Assembly: GCA_040954595.2 (NCBI GenBank)
Contig: CM082588.2
Span: 7,130,001-7,194,000, forward strand
Direction: 5' to 3'
Source of the DNA: Balanoglossus misakiensis
Taxonomy: Eukaryota > Hemichordata
DNA length: 64,000 nt
In this document: in pieces, positions 1-23,700 of the stretch
How positions within the stretch are numbered: position 1 is the first letter of the stretch
How the letters are laid out: every line of letters begins with the position of its first letter
The notes under the pieces: model-generated
Database searches by the model: none
Told to the model about the DNA's origin: nothing
Seen by the model: the letters and a program-made list of their open reading frames with translations, nothing else
Translations under genes and position numbers: made by a program

Positions 1-762
1 ATTGCCTGAGTTCCAGTACTTGGATTAATTTATTGTCTGCAAGAAGAAAGTATAAACTTGTACATATTGACCATCAGTCTTCAAAATTAGGTAAAAACAC
101 ATCAGTTCAGTATTTTAAGCGTGGTTTGTAGTTGTACTGCACGTGTACCATCATGTATCAGTAAGTGATCAAAACTTCAGTTGTCACCCTAGAAATAATA
201 TTGAACGATACAATTTTATGTTTTACAGTGATTGGCATGACACTAGAATTGCGCGGTTGTAGAACATAAAGCACTTCTTTCTTACTTAATTCAAAGAGGA
301 TGAAATCATCTTTTAAAGTAAAAATCATCAACACCACGTCCACTTTTCGTATTTTGATTGAAAACAACATCATCACCAGCAACTGTCATCGGTGCGGCGT
401 CCCTATCAACGGTGAGGCAACCACTAAATTTCTCAAACATTGGAGTGAAAATGTCTTTCAAAGTTGTTACTTACGTTATTTATGGACCTTGAGTATCACT
501 CCTTGACAGGAAAGTTGGATTTCGACGGAATAATTCGAGCTCATCCGTCGGTTACACAGCTTCAAGATGACCGGTTTGTCTCTTGCACCTGGAATTTTTA
601 CCCATCAGCCACTTCGTTGTTGACGTCGCCAATCGCACTTCCGGTTGTGGAGTAAAGAACTTTAAACAACCAAACATCCAGGAAGTGATCGTGAAAATAA
701 TGTGAAACGTCGAAGTTGGCTGAATTTTCTTCTTTGTAGATGCTTATATTTATTTATTCAGA
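1..762 (+). promoter_or_regulatory. 5' flank and 5' UTR of the TAK1 gene
   Basis: This stretch lies upstream of the first TAK1 coding exon. It holds short open frames (300-506, 464-655) that match no family I know and lack convincing splice context, so I do not call them genes. The promoter and part of the 5' untranslated leader are presumably here, but I see no clear TATA box or transcription start. An upstream intron ending in a non-coding first exon cannot be excluded. Confidence 0.4.
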
Positions 763-9744
<8,982 letters not shown>

Positions 9745-12700
9745 TGAGGCTACGAATAAACATTAGTCACTGCTCTGATAACAAACAAGTCTACATCAAA
9801 TAGCCTAGTTTAGAGATACTGTACGTCATAGATAGATGCCAACAAACATTATAGGGTCGACTTCTGGTCGACGTAAAATGTCAGATGCCTCTACGTTGCA
9901 TACCTGTTCTAAGAGTGCAGAGGATAATTAATCAATCACAAGTGATGTTGTTCACCTGCTTCAGGTGTGCGGAAAGTAATTGACCAATCAGAGTCTAAAT
10001 AGCCAAACAGTGACTATCTATTTATGAGAGAAGACCTGTATCATGTGATTGTGTCTGGGTAACCAGACAGACAAATTTCCAAACAACTGGACAATTTCTA
10101 TGACAGAAAGAACAAGAGCTGGTGGTCTCGAGACAAAAAAATTTATACTTAAGATATTATGGCTCAAAATACACTTTTCCTGGACATAAGTTTTCTGAAA
10201 AAAAAGTGTACCAGTATGTAGAAAGAGCAGTCGATTGATGTCCAATGGACAACCAATTGAGTAGGGAAAGTTTATGCAATATCAGGTTTTAACTGACAAA
10301 TGTATATATGTAGTGAAACTTTTACACACTAATCATGATTTCAAGTAAAATTCCTGTTTTGATATACAACTCAGTGTTCAGATTTTCATGCTCTTGCCCT
10401 TATATCCTATCTACTAAAGTGCGAATCAAAAACTTTTTCTCTTATTCCCCACAAAAAACCCAGTTATAGTAACTCCAGATACATTCTGCAGTGTCATTAT
10501 ATTTTTAAAGAAATATTTAAAGGTGATGATGTAGTCTTTTCACGTTACTGGTATTAAAAGAATAGAAAAGAACTTTGAATCTAATAATTTGTCTGGTTGT
10601 ATCACTCTGCATACAGAATGACTCTCAATCTTCAATACTAATTGCCCTGCAATTTGCAACAATTTTTTAGTCTGCTGTGTGCCAGAAGTATCCATGTTTT
10701 ATCTCATGGTGCTCTATTTGGAAACATTGGCTTATTAAAGACACACCACCTTATCTGAAACTCTGCTGAAAACTTAAATATTATATAATATTTGCCACCC
10801 TACTAACCCTAAACCCATAAAATCGTGAAAGTAATGTCATAAGTTGCAACTCATGTGCCTTTAAATAATGACATTCATAAACCACAAATACAAGCCAGAA
10901 ATTGCAATTATTTTCAAAAGTGTTGAGGAGTGGATGTAGACAGCAGACACGCGTTTGAAAATGGCGTCGTGTTTGGTTTGTGCGTCGTCCCCCACCAGAG
11001 AATGGAAGAGTCGAAGATGCACTGGGCTGTACACTGGCTATATAAAATGCACAATACATTTTGTTCAGCGATTACCACCTAACACTTATTCCCTGTACCG
11101 TGCGCCAAGAAGACCTTACCTTAATTCTTCTGAGAAGAGCTCACTGGCTTGTAGACCCATGCAGACACTACACAGAAGACTAGAACTGTTCACCACGAGA
11201 TCTTGAAAGACATGTCCTTCCATCATGGCTGCTCTTGTTACAAACACACTTTCTTTCAAGCACATGCTAATGATGATGACCCTTGAATGGCTAACCTGAA
11301 AGCTGATTGGTGGACAACAGGTGCAACACTTGCAATATGTAAATTAGCATGATGTCATCAGTGTCAGGCAGACTTGTTCATTGGACATGCTAGCTGACAA
11401 ATCAAAACAAATGAGTCATTTCTTTTTTACTTTCATAAATTCTGCATTTATTATCAATAAGAACATCAAAAATTACTCTCTTCAGTGAACTTGATACAAG
11501 AATGTGAGATCTATGTAATACAAAAGATCTTATTGCTAATATCTGCTTTTCTAAATTAAACAGTAATAAATTTTAAGAACGTCGCTATTTTCTAGATTCT
11601 CTTAGACTCTACATACTAAACTCTAAAACAGCAGCAAACTTTCATTGCAAATTATAACAGAGAGAAATTTAGCATAATATATAAATGCTGACTGTATGAA
11701 ATAAACCAGCTGCAATGATCTAAACATGCCCCAAAAGAATGCATGCAAAAACAAAATTGGAAGCATTGCTATTCGCTTTAAGAAGTTTTGATATATTGCG
11801 AGTACATGTATACAAACGTCATATTGTGAACTAGTGAATAAAAGTACAATGAACTTTCTTCATCACAGCAAAACGCGAGTTTTTCAGTAAAATCATTGTC
11901 AGTCACCAAAATCGAACATGGCAACGAAATATTTACTCAGCAGTTTAGTTTGAAGATTTCTAAAAGGCTCCAGAACACAACTAGGAAGTCACATGACAAA
12001 TCTCTCCATTAGTATCCATATAACCTCAATTCATGAAATTAATAACAAGGTACAAACTCCAACCCAGAATGATAACTTTGTACCAGGTGTACAAATATCA
12101 ACATTCAAATTTCAAAACTTTGCAAGGCACCAAATTGATTCAAGAAAGCTAAAATACAACTATTTTAGTTGCTTCAGCTGCAGAGATTTCCTTAACTATA
12201 CCTGAACCCTTCAATAAATGTGCAGATATAAGAAAAACATTATAGCAAAAAAAACATTATATTTGTCTTCGTACTGATTTTGTGTGACTACATAGTGAAC
12301 ATTGCAAAGTCACAAAAAGGCACCAGTTTTTACTTCTTGCAAAAACAAATAACATTGACGTGAAAAGTTTGAAGTATTTTCACTAAGGACACTTGCTTCA
12401 CACACATGTGATTTCATAAAGTGACTGACTGACTATCTATGCCAGTCTACTCTTCTCAGATGATAAGACAAAAATAACAACAGCTCTCTCTCGATCTCAA
12501 GCACTGTATCAAAACCTGAAACATTTCACATGTTGCACCCACACAAACTGCTACCATTTGTGAGTCTTACAAACTATCTCTGCCTATATTCATTACAGTT
12601 TTTCATCATTTCCACAAATTTCACCTTTGACACATCAGTGAAAATGACCTCCAACAGTACTTCCCCAAACTGACTCTAACTGGGGTTTCTATCAAAGATA

Positions 12701-14792
12701 ACAGGCATTGACTTTGTACACAGGGTTGATAAGAATTGCTATCAACGGAAGCTACCCCCTATGACTGATAATGCATGATACTATTAACCATATGTGACCT
12801 TAAAAGTCAAAGGTTAACCTGGAGATAAGTTATTCAAATCAGACCAGACAGTACAGATGCAAGAGATGATACTTGTCACTGATAATGGACAGAACTTGGT
12901 GACTGTCAGTGTAATGGTGTGCCGTGCCCATAAACTTTATCTTACAGTATGACAGCATAGAATCATATTTGCAAATGCAAAACTCTGTTTCAAAAACTAA
13001 CGAAATATTTGAGCAATGTTTGCAACCAGAATAAAAATATCAAAGGTACCAGCAACTCTTTTTTTGATTTACAACATTAATACTGATAATACACTTGACT
13101 TTGAGTATTTGAAAACATAAAAAAAACACCTGTACATACTTTGGTATGAGAATTACGATAACTGCATGTCTATCAGAATTTTATGTAAAATCATCCCTTA
13201 TATTAAGTATTGCATTTAGAGAATCAAATGCATTTATTTCTTTTTTACAACTACATTGTTTTTCAGGCAAGGTGTTACTTAGATATTGTAGTCATTTTAG
13301 TTTTAAATTTGATACTACCTGTTTTTACACTTTTGCAAAAATATGTTAAATTGCTGATTGAGTTAGACTGACATGGTCATCAACTTATGGTGTAGCTAGC
13401 CACTATGAATGTACTATGTTGCCTCTTCTGAAACCATGACTGCGTTGTTATTGTTGTTGTTATTGTTGTTGTTATTGTTGTTGTGGCAATAGAGGCAGTA
13501 ACACAGCTTACTGAAGGGGTATAACATACTGGGTTTATATCAAATGATAAAATGTTTTTGTTTTGTTTTGTTTATCAAATAAAACAAATATTTTTTTCAC
13601 TGCAGGCAAATATCTGGTTTGGATCTCATTTTTAAACAAAAACAATGATAATTTTGATGGACAAAATCAATACCTTCTCGCTGAGTTGCTTAAAATAATG
13701 GTACAATAACGTAATTTCACTGATTCATGAAAGAAAACAAATCAATTTTGTTTATTATTTACAAGATTTACACGCAACAGCAGCATATGTGGCCAACTGT
13801 CGCTACTTTTCTACATCGCTGACACAAAATGGCGACAAGACAAACTGCCTTTTGACTTAAACTCTCCAGATGGCGCTGTGTACAGCCTGCTAAGATCAGA
13901 ACTTTCAAATTGTAAGTTAATTTTTACATTAAAGGTATACATTCACCTCCAATTTACATATATATGGCTGAAATGGCGTATCTGAGCGTTCTAAAGAACA
14001 TATGGTGGTGCTCTTTTTTTCGCATGCGCCACCCACTGAAAATCTGTGATTGGCTAGATCTCAATTTGCCATGGTAACGATAGCTAATTCTCCATGGGTC
14101 ACCGTATACCTTTAACCAGCAAAACTTAAGACTCCTTGGAAATGACTTACATATATAATGCCTAAAAACTGTGGTGATAAAAGCAGGAAAATACTATATT
14201 CCTAGTATTACACATTCACCAAATATAAATGAAGAATAAAGGTACATGATATGAGGTGGGTCAGTCGATAACTTTTGAAAATGAAAAATTGATATTAATC
14301 CCTCTCATCTCCATTTTTCTGACTGGACGTCTTATGTCTTATGAAAGAACACACTGTAAGTTTTCCAACAGGTTATTAACTACAGAAGTAATAAAATTAA
14401 AATAAAAGTATATTCAGTCACACAGAACTGAGGCACATATTTTATTTCTTGCAAATCACTTATCAATTTGTGTGCACCTTACATTGTGTAAATGCCAAAA
14501 TGCTTGTGTTTTTAAACTCGAAAAAATGATTTCAGGAAAATTGGCAAGTTTCATGGCTTAGAAAACACCACTAAGAAAACCTGTTGAAACCTGTGTTGTT
14601 TTTTCAGGCAGAAATCTCGTATCAGCGTCTGATGGTAAAGTCCACCTCAGATGTATATGGAAATGATGAGGGATTTCTCAAATCGATATTCATGCAAAAC
14701 AAAACTTGATAAAAGGACAGAAATGGGTAGGATATATTGATTTTGTGACTTCTGTATTATTTACAAAACATATTCAATGTTTGATGTTGAAA
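9745..14792. other. Intergenic region between TAK1 and CLIC gene A (convergent 3' ends)
   Basis: Five kilobases between convergent genes, so it should contain both 3' UTRs. It is AT-rich, with scattered AATAAA and TTTATT motifs but no decisive polyadenylation site. A TTG/TTA-rich microsatellite lies at 13445-13484 and a family 4 inverted-repeat element at 13929-14115. Short open frames at 10955-11206, 11993-12205 and 13146-13349 match nothing I recognise and look like chance. Confidence 0.5.
13929..14115. repeat. MITE-like family 4, copy 1 (TTAAAGGTATAC termini)
   Basis: About 187 bp with ends TTAAAGGTATAC and GTATACCTTTAA. Internal landmarks are TTACATATATATGGCTGAAA, a CGCATGCGCC stretch and CTCAATTTGCCATGG. 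A diverged copy in the other orientation lies at about 44266-44446. Single ends of the family occur at 16161-16234 and 17739-17776. Confidence 0.75.
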
Positions 14793-17700
14793 TCAGACCC
14801 TTCCCAGATGCTTGTTCCAGCCGTGAATGACTTCTTCGTCCGGATACATTGTGTCTTTAAACTCTTCTGTTTCATATGCTGCGTTCATGTAGTCCCACAG
14901 GCCGTCATACTGTTCAGGCAACTCAAAATTCTACGGAGGAAAAACAAGATGACCCGTGATCAGAAGTCAGACAATGCATCACTGATTTTGTTAAAGGGAC
15001 AAAGTCTCTCTCTCACTGCCCTTTTTCCATTAATTATGTTTGATACAAGACATTGTATTGTGTCATTCTACATGTGGATATATAATGTTCGACCACACAC
15101 AACTTCCATCCCACTTGTAGACTAGAGAGTAAATTTGAAAATCGTCAATAATTCACGCAAATTTTTATAACAAGAGGACATATGAAATGGGAAAATATGT
15201 AACCGAATAAATGTAAGCTTATGAATGAAATACAATCATTCATAAGTATGTCAGAAAGACTGTCAATTATTTTTTTTAAAAATAATTTTCACAAAATTCT
15301 GTTGTTCCAGTATAGAATTTGTGGGTGTACCCCCTGAGGTGTCTTCAAACATATCAATGTGTATATATCAATCAAATAGTCCACAGGACTTGGCATAGAA
15401 CAGGGCACCATGAAAGAATGAATACAGTGCAAATCACAGTTACCCTGCTGCTTTGCGTGGACTGATTGCCTGCGGACACACCACCAGTACATACAGTGTG
15501 AGGTTGAAGAACTTGTCCTTGGATTATGCAGATATTGCCCTAGTAAGTGGGGATTTACTGCACAACTACAGAAGTATGTATGTGATATGAAGTGATCTGG
15601 TATGTGGAGTGTAGAAACCTTGGACAAGGAGACATGGAACATGCCAAGATTGTTCGAGTTTCTGATAACAGTACTTGAACCCACAGTAGAGTGTATGCGA
15701 CTCATTTGCATAATAGATATATGTGACTCATTTGCATAATAGATATATGCGACTCATTTAAATAATAGAAAGCCAACAAGTCTATCGTGCTGTACATTTA
15801 TATCCCAAAGAAAACCAGTGTTGATGTGTATTGTACATGCAGTATACCTGTCAGCTAAAGTACCAGATTTCATAAATATTGACCAAGATTCAAAACGTTT
15901 CTCAGCAAACTAAAATAAGGTGTGCCAGGGAAACTGGTCTGAACCTGTAAATTTTTAGTGCATGTTTTATTACTGCATGGGTTATAAATTTTGTGATTAG
16001 ATTGTTGTTTACTGTCCACGTGGATGATTGATGATTCTGCTCTCTGATGTACCTCCTCACCTATTGCACACTTAACCCTTTTACCAACATGGTTCAGTCC
16101 AAATCTACTGTTTTCTATGGTGAAGTTGGGGGGGGGGGGGGGGGGGGGCAAAAGTGTTAAAGGAATACGGTCACCTATGGAATTTTAGCTATGGTTACCA
16201 TGGCAAATTGAGATCTAGCCAATCACACCCAATGTACTGTAAAACACTTTATTTTCGCGAGTTGAAATTTTCGCGTTCTCTTATTTCATTCACTGCATCG
16301 TTACCTTCACAAACAATTTACGCGACTTTTTATTTTCACGCTATTTTGGCACTCGCGTATTTCGCGAAAATTTATCGCTCGCGAGAATAAAGTACAGTAT
16401 TTAACTCACCTTGAAGTGTTTGGCGGCCACTCGGATATGATGTAACTTGGGCAGCATGTTGCAATCCAGCTGAGTCATGGTGTCGCCGTCGAGGAATTTG
16501 CCGGGCGAGTCCTCGCTCTTCAAGAACGCGTCCAAGGCCGCCACCTCCTTCTGTAAACTGCTCCGGAGAATTTCATCTTTGCTGGGGTCGTCGTTCTTAA
16601 TGTACCTGAAATGAAATTACATTTTAATGTATGTACATTGAAACCTGTTATTATGGACACCGCTCTAATCAGGACACCTCTCTATTAAGGACAGATTTTC
16701 TGATACCAGAGGTGTCCTTAATAGAAGGTTTCACTGTATGTACTCTCCACTGAATTAAAAGTGCATTGGTCAGGAAAAATGCGTGCAGTGCTCAAAATAG
16801 TATTTCAAAATTAAACACCCTGGTCATTATTTTGCAAAGAGAAAATGAGAGTGTCTTCAACTTCAAGATTGAATTACCATGCAAGAATGATTACCATGGT
16901 TACCATCTATAACTTCCAGCTATTTTTTTTCAGTATTATTGTTTTGTGTATCAACTACATTTTCTTGCTCACCACCCAAGAGTGTCTGAACACGCCCACT
17001 TTTCTGCTTGTCAACAAGTGGTGTTTATGTATACAGATTATTGTTATTGTTGACACCTGCATTCCAGTCCAGACTTTTAAACAATTAAAAATGTCAATAA
17101 TGCACATATGCGGTGCTATGTTCAGAAGGTAAAATACCAGGCATTTCATCCAGTGCCTCAAGGGCCTGAACAAGAAACCATAATTGATACATAGAATAAA
17201 ACATATTTAAAATTAAACTAGCAAAAACCTAGAGATCATGGACTTATAAATTATCTAACACTGTCGTAATTTAACTTATGCCGAACTTGATTCTTGTTGC
17301 AATGTAAAGCAAAACAGACAGGTAGGCACAGGTAAAATTCAAGGCCAAGGGTTTTTTGTTCAAGAATCACCTTGACATTTGTAAACACCAGAGGGGTCAC
17401 AGCTGCATTGGATGACTTGTCAACAAATAAACATGAAGATATATGGACTTGACATTGAACCTGTGTGTACTCATACCAAGGCCAAGTTTGGGATCAATTT
17501 TTATTCTGATGGTGATGAATTTGTATCAACCATCCACCATTGCATAAAATGCGCTTATTACAGTATTGATAATTAACAACATAAAAATGCAACTGCATGT
17601 AGAACAATATTTCCAATGCTCGACTGAACCACAGATAGCCTTGGGGTCAATGATGTACACCAGCTGTGCTACCAAAACTCAGAACTGAAGACCACCAAAT

Positions 17701-20700
17701 TGTCAACAAATTGCTAATCCTAAACCTTGCCACAATGATATAAGAGCTAATTTTCCATAGGTGACCGTATACCTTTAACACTTTTGCGCCCCCCCCCCCC
17801 CCCCCCCCCAACTTCACCATAGAAAACAGTAGATTTGGACTGAACCATGGTGGTGAAAGGGTTAAGTGTGTAATAGGTGAGAAATCGCCAAAATGAATAA
17901 TCGTTCTTTACCATTTATTCATTTCGGGCGAGTTTTCACTCTCCTGTCTATAAGAGGAATGGAAGTTGTGTGTGGTTGAACGTTCATTCACTATATATCC
18001 ACATGTAGAATAACAAACGTTGTCTCTCATCAAATAAAATTAATGGAAAAAAGGGCAGCGAGAGAGAGACTTTGTCCCTTTAAGTGAACTCTACCCACCT
18101 GGAAAATCTTTGGAAAACATCAATGCCGGCCATCATCGCTTTCTTGTTAGTCGATCGAAGACTGGGTTCGGGTATGGTCTGTTCTAAATAATCTGCCATT
18201 TCTGAGACGTCTGTGAGAACTCTCTCTCCATCTACTAATACTGGAATTTTACCTGGAAAGATAAACAAGGGTTGTAATTTCAGTCAAAGTCCTACTGTAC
18301 AGACCTTTTTGCATATTGTATGCCTCATAATCTGTTCAACAGTGTTTTTGACTTTTTCTTATTCTTCATGTGCATTTATTATTGTTTTATCATTCTTGGC
18401 ATACATATAACTGGCAAAACTTTCATTGGTAATTGACTGGGCACATAAAATGAGAGACACTACACTCAAAGTCATATATAAAATAACAGTACTTTCCAGT
18501 AGATTTTGAGGTAAACAATGGCTGTTTATGAGCAGTAAAAGCTTGTCTGTCAATAGCTTTTCATTTAACAACACATCATTTGGTGATAGAGTGAGTTTTC
18601 CAACATTTTCCAGGATTAAATTTTATTTCCCAGCCTTTCAAGACCTTGTCTGTTCTAGGGTGTTGGCAAGAATAGTTGACCTAATTACAGACAAGCTAGT
18701 GAACAATTTACAGTGTGTCAACAATGCGGCACATGTTTCTGCTTGTTTTCATCTCGGGCGAGATAAAATGTGAGGGCAGATCTAGTCCAGCCACTATATT
18801 TCCAATCCACTCAAATCTCCTTGCCCCACATAGCTGTTGATTTAATCATGATTCGAAACACCTTTCTCCCTCGGAGGATTACACAGTGGTAAAAAGTCCA
18901 CCATCTGGTCGCTTAGTTTTAGTTGAACGTATGGAGCAAAGAGCGTATCTAATTTCCGAAGTGAATGCTGCAATGCACCAATTTGACTAAGGAGGTGAAT
19001 ACAGCATTGGATGACATTTATGAAAATCAGTGAATGCGGTTGGAAATGCTGAAGAAATTTGCAACTATTGACTGCTGATCATGTACCAACAGGTGTCCGA
19101 GAACAATATGCAAATGTTCAGTTCCTATCAGGTATACCCATACACAAGTATTGACCGACTTCATTATGGCTGAATGCAATTAAATTTATACGACCTCACC
19201 CTACCCTGGTATAAATTAAATTCCACTATCATTGGTCCTTAACCCAACTCTGTATGTTAAAAACATTTCATATAGGTTTATAATACAACACTAAATAGTT
19301 TTAAATCTAGTATAACCAATGAAGATGAAAGTCAGTTGGTAACTCAGGGTAATAGACGGCTGCTATAGCCCTCATAGCCAGGCCATATGTGTTCTTAGTA
19401 TCATCATCCATGTATGAAGAGACAGCATTCTTATCTATACAATCACGACCACAGGTATTTTTAAACCTCTATCATGATTACAGGCTAACATAGGTGTCAA
19501 CTTTAACCCTTTCACCACCATGGTTCAGTCCAAACCCATCATTTTCTATGGTAAAGTTGGACCTCTAAAGAGGGAACTGGGGGTGAAAGGGTTAACCTCT
19601 GAAGATCTGATGAGCACCAATACTATCAGTGTCCTTACCGCCTGGTGATATGTCCATGAATCTTTTGGGTTTTTTGTTCATGTCCACCGTCGTGATATTG
19701 AAACTGACTTTCTTGAGACACAGAATCAGGAAGATTCTTTGGCAAAACACGCAGTCTCCCAACGCCTTGCCATCTCGACCAGCCTGTCGGGGGAAAGAAA
19801 TAAATTAAGTTTTCATTCAATAAATACTTGATTGAATGGCTATCAATTTCATCATCTTCCACTGAACTATTCCTATTCAAATCAACGCCAAGATTTTACA
19901 TATGTCACAGAAATGCATGTAAGTATTTACAGTAAGTGATACTTTACCACAGAAGCAAACTCTAACGTATGATCACTCATTCAGACAATTACCTAAGAAA
20001 TAACTGATGTTAACTTAGAGAGCTTTGTCCTAATTTATATGGGTACAAGTCTTCTAGACTCGAATGCTTCACTAGGCAGGTCATACAGAACCAATATGCC
20101 ATTTGTACATACTACCATGTATGCAATATGTTTATGTGCATGTGTGTGTGTTATCTAGTTATTCTGAATGACTTACAGACTAACACTTGTCTTATTAAAA
20201 GCCCTCCCTGATGTAACATACAGGGCCGCTATTCCCGGACAATTACAGCTCGCTTCCAACTCTAGTGAGTGTGACGAGATCTATTTATAGTTTAAGTCAA
20301 TGCTTTCAATTCATGACGGTGCTGTAAGCACTTAATCGGACAATTCAAGCCAGCTTTCTTTTCTGTTCCTGACATCATTGAGAATTTCAAGAATCTCCGA
20401 CTGGTCCTCAGCTCTTTCACATCTTATACAATAGCGCCATTGCTGAGCTTTCGTGTTGTGACCGATAGTATTAGTTTTCAACCTGAATAGCACTTGTCCA
20501 TACAACAATAACAACATTCAGTTGCTGTCTTTTGCTGGTCAGTCTTCTCAGCTGTACAACTTATAATTTCATGTATAAAACAAATTAGCCGCTCGTTAAG
20601 GAATTAAAGATGAAATGATCATTCAATATTCATGTCTTCGCAATAAACGTCGACAAAACTAGACGTAAAATCAACTACAACTTTACAGGTGCTTTTTAAT

Positions 20701-23700
20701 AGTAACCAGGTGGACAGACCTAGTATTCAAATCAAGCGTTTCAAGCTGGATATCAAATATAAATCTAGACATGGCAAACTACAGCCCTCCAGGTACCTAA
20801 CTTGTTAACTGCACAAAACTACAGACAAGGACACAGACTATTAACGACACAAACCACACGTGCTGTTTTACACTGGCTTATAGTAACAAACAAATGGGGG
20901 AAACCCCATGAAAATTTGTTCTAGTAAATCCTACACATGATCAGTAAATCAATATCGAATTCATAGACCGCTTGACACATTCAGAAATGCAGATGCAATT
21001 ATGGACACTTTTATAACTGTTGGACTGTGTACACATTGAACAAAGGGTAGAATCAGTCACAGAATCAAACCAGACAGGGGAGAAATTGTCCCTACATTCC
21101 TGTCATGTTCTGCTAACCATACAAGTAGCCCTGTACTTGGTAGTAGCCTAGTACCCCCATATCACACACAACCAGATAACCTCTGGGCAGGTTATGGCTC
21201 CTGGTGATCTTTGACCTCCGATATACATGGGTGTGTGGATTTCATATGTAGACCCTGGAGTCTGGTGGTCAAGCTGGGATCAGACAATACATATTGCAAT
21301 ATCCAAAGACTTTATAATAAAGTTTTATAAACATTGTTCCATCCATCGGATCCGAACTTACTTACAATTACATGTATTGAAATAGATTTCACATAATACA
21401 GAATAAGGAAACTATTAGATACAGTGACACATATCTGAGATAATATTTCATTTCTGGGCGCGACAGGTTGTAGACATGATTCAATGTTTCATTAGACATC
21501 GTAGACAAGAAGAGGTTTCACTGACCTCTGACCTTCCCCGTTTTCTTATACACGAATTATACAACAAGTGTCAATACAGCACCATGTTAGGCTAACACGT
21601 ACATATTGACACTTGTTGAACTTAACAATACAAATGGTCTCTTGAAACCAGCAGTGGTAGAGTAGGAAACAAGCAGAGATCTGAGGTGTGTGTAGGTATG
21701 GGTGTGGCACCGATATCGTACATGTACCTGTCCATAGTCCAGGTATATGAATTCAATAGTGCAATAACTTGTCAAACTAACTGCAGTTTCAAAGATATAG
21801 CATCTCTCTCGATTTGAGTGGATTACTGCTTCGCTTAGGCCACAAAAATGTTAAACTCTTAATAAATTGTTGATTTCGTCTTCAAACCATGCAATTTAAC
21901 CACTGATATTAACACTGCTTTAGTGACAGTACAACTTACCAGTTCAACAATGACCGAATTGTTGGACCAAAAAATACTGAATTATTATAGTACACAATCA
22001 ATTTCATCACAGCTGTGGCTGTTTTCTACTTATGTCTCGAATAAATTAGAAATGACTATGCCCCAAACTGTGAGGTGACTTCTGGTGTACAACCCTTCAC
22101 CCCATATCTCGGTACATCAGCGCAACTATGCTGTCGGATCAATAGGACTGTATGAAAGTGTGATGTAAAGGTTAAAGTTTAATCACAGATGCTGTACCAT
22201 ACTGACTTTGGAATTCTGACCACTGAAGTTCCACTGAACCGGTGTCACAAACAGTGTGCTGTTCTAGACAGCACAAACATTTACAAGGTTAATCTTAAAA
22301 CAAAGTTCTGTGAGAACACAGGACAGCATACCATGGCGTAGCAATACTGAAGGAATCATGTCTAGTTTTAGTTTTCTACGATATGTACGCTTTATGTAAT
22401 TCATGCTTTCATTAAGCTATCCTATTACAAGCTGGCTTCTTCATATTACAACTGATGTAATATTACAACAATGCCTTACATATCAATGTATTATGTTATA
22501 TTAATATTAGTTCCCATATAAACAGTTAACTGTATCCAGACATGGTTATTTGATCATAGGGTGGATCCTATATTTATACAACAAAACTTGCCTCCTATGC
22601 CAAATACAACCATATTATTACTTCCTATTGAGTGACCTATCTAGCTACCATGCATTCATGATGACCAGTGAATGACCTTATCAAAATCAATTTTATTTAG
22701 CAATTAACAAAATAACCGCTGATGTTCATTGTCATTCTAATGTGGATTTATTTCAAATTTCAGCATTATAAAGAAGTAGCCCTTAAAAACATACCAGCAA
22801 ATTTAGGTGGAAATAACATTTTTAAACACTTGTATGGCACCAGTGATTTTCTTTGTCTGAGGAAAAATGTCAAGTCACTATTTCTGGGACCAGTCGATAA
22901 AATGTACAATGTATATTTTAATCCATTGGCGTATAGAGTAATAATTTCAAACATATAAGAAAAGTTTATTTCTTGAGATGACTGATTTGATCAAGTGTTT
23001 TATTTGTTTTATTTATATCGTCAAAAGTCTTGTCATTTCACTTGATTGTAGGTGCCAACTCAAGACTGCTAGACTGATTAATATTTCACACTTCACATAT
23101 TTTGCCGTCAAAACCCGAAGTAAATTTTGGTAGGAAAGGGGTTTGGCTAGTACGGTGTCGGAGACCCTCTACCTTGACCCCACCCAAAATGGCCCATGAT
23201 AATGGACTTCTGTTTTGTTAGATGTCAAAAGGCCCCTACTGCTTTCATGATGCAGTCACAATAAGGTGTTAATTAGATGTCTGCCACTTTCAACACTTTG
23301 TGTGAATGGTTATGTTTACCGTTAAACAAACTGTGACAATGCCATTTCATAACCTGCAATCAAATTTAAACACTTCCACTCCAAAATATAAGTTGCCATG
23401 TCTTACTGATATGAACACACGTCTCTACAAACAATCCACGTGCAACAGGACAATTTCGGACCATGTACATTTCCATTCGGATTCCGCACTGAATTTATGG
23501 CCGGTGTCATCAGGACGCCTTTATAATATATCTTGGTTTGCGATCTCTTAGTATTGTTTCCAGGGCAAAATATGATAGCATTTCAACTGGACTCCCATCC
23601 CCCAGGTACAAATGCGTATGGCGTTTAGCCGTATAGGAACGGCCATTTTGGAAAACAAACCCAGTCATGCAACGTACACTCACTTTGTCCTTATATAACA

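Noticed and set aside
300-655. Two overlapping open frames upstream of TAK1
   Set aside because: No known domain and no splice link to TAK1 exon 1; treated as 5' flank.
15289-15711. 140-codon minus-strand open frame in a CLIC A intron
   Set aside because: No recognisable domain and no splice sites joining it to CLIC exons; it is likely chance.
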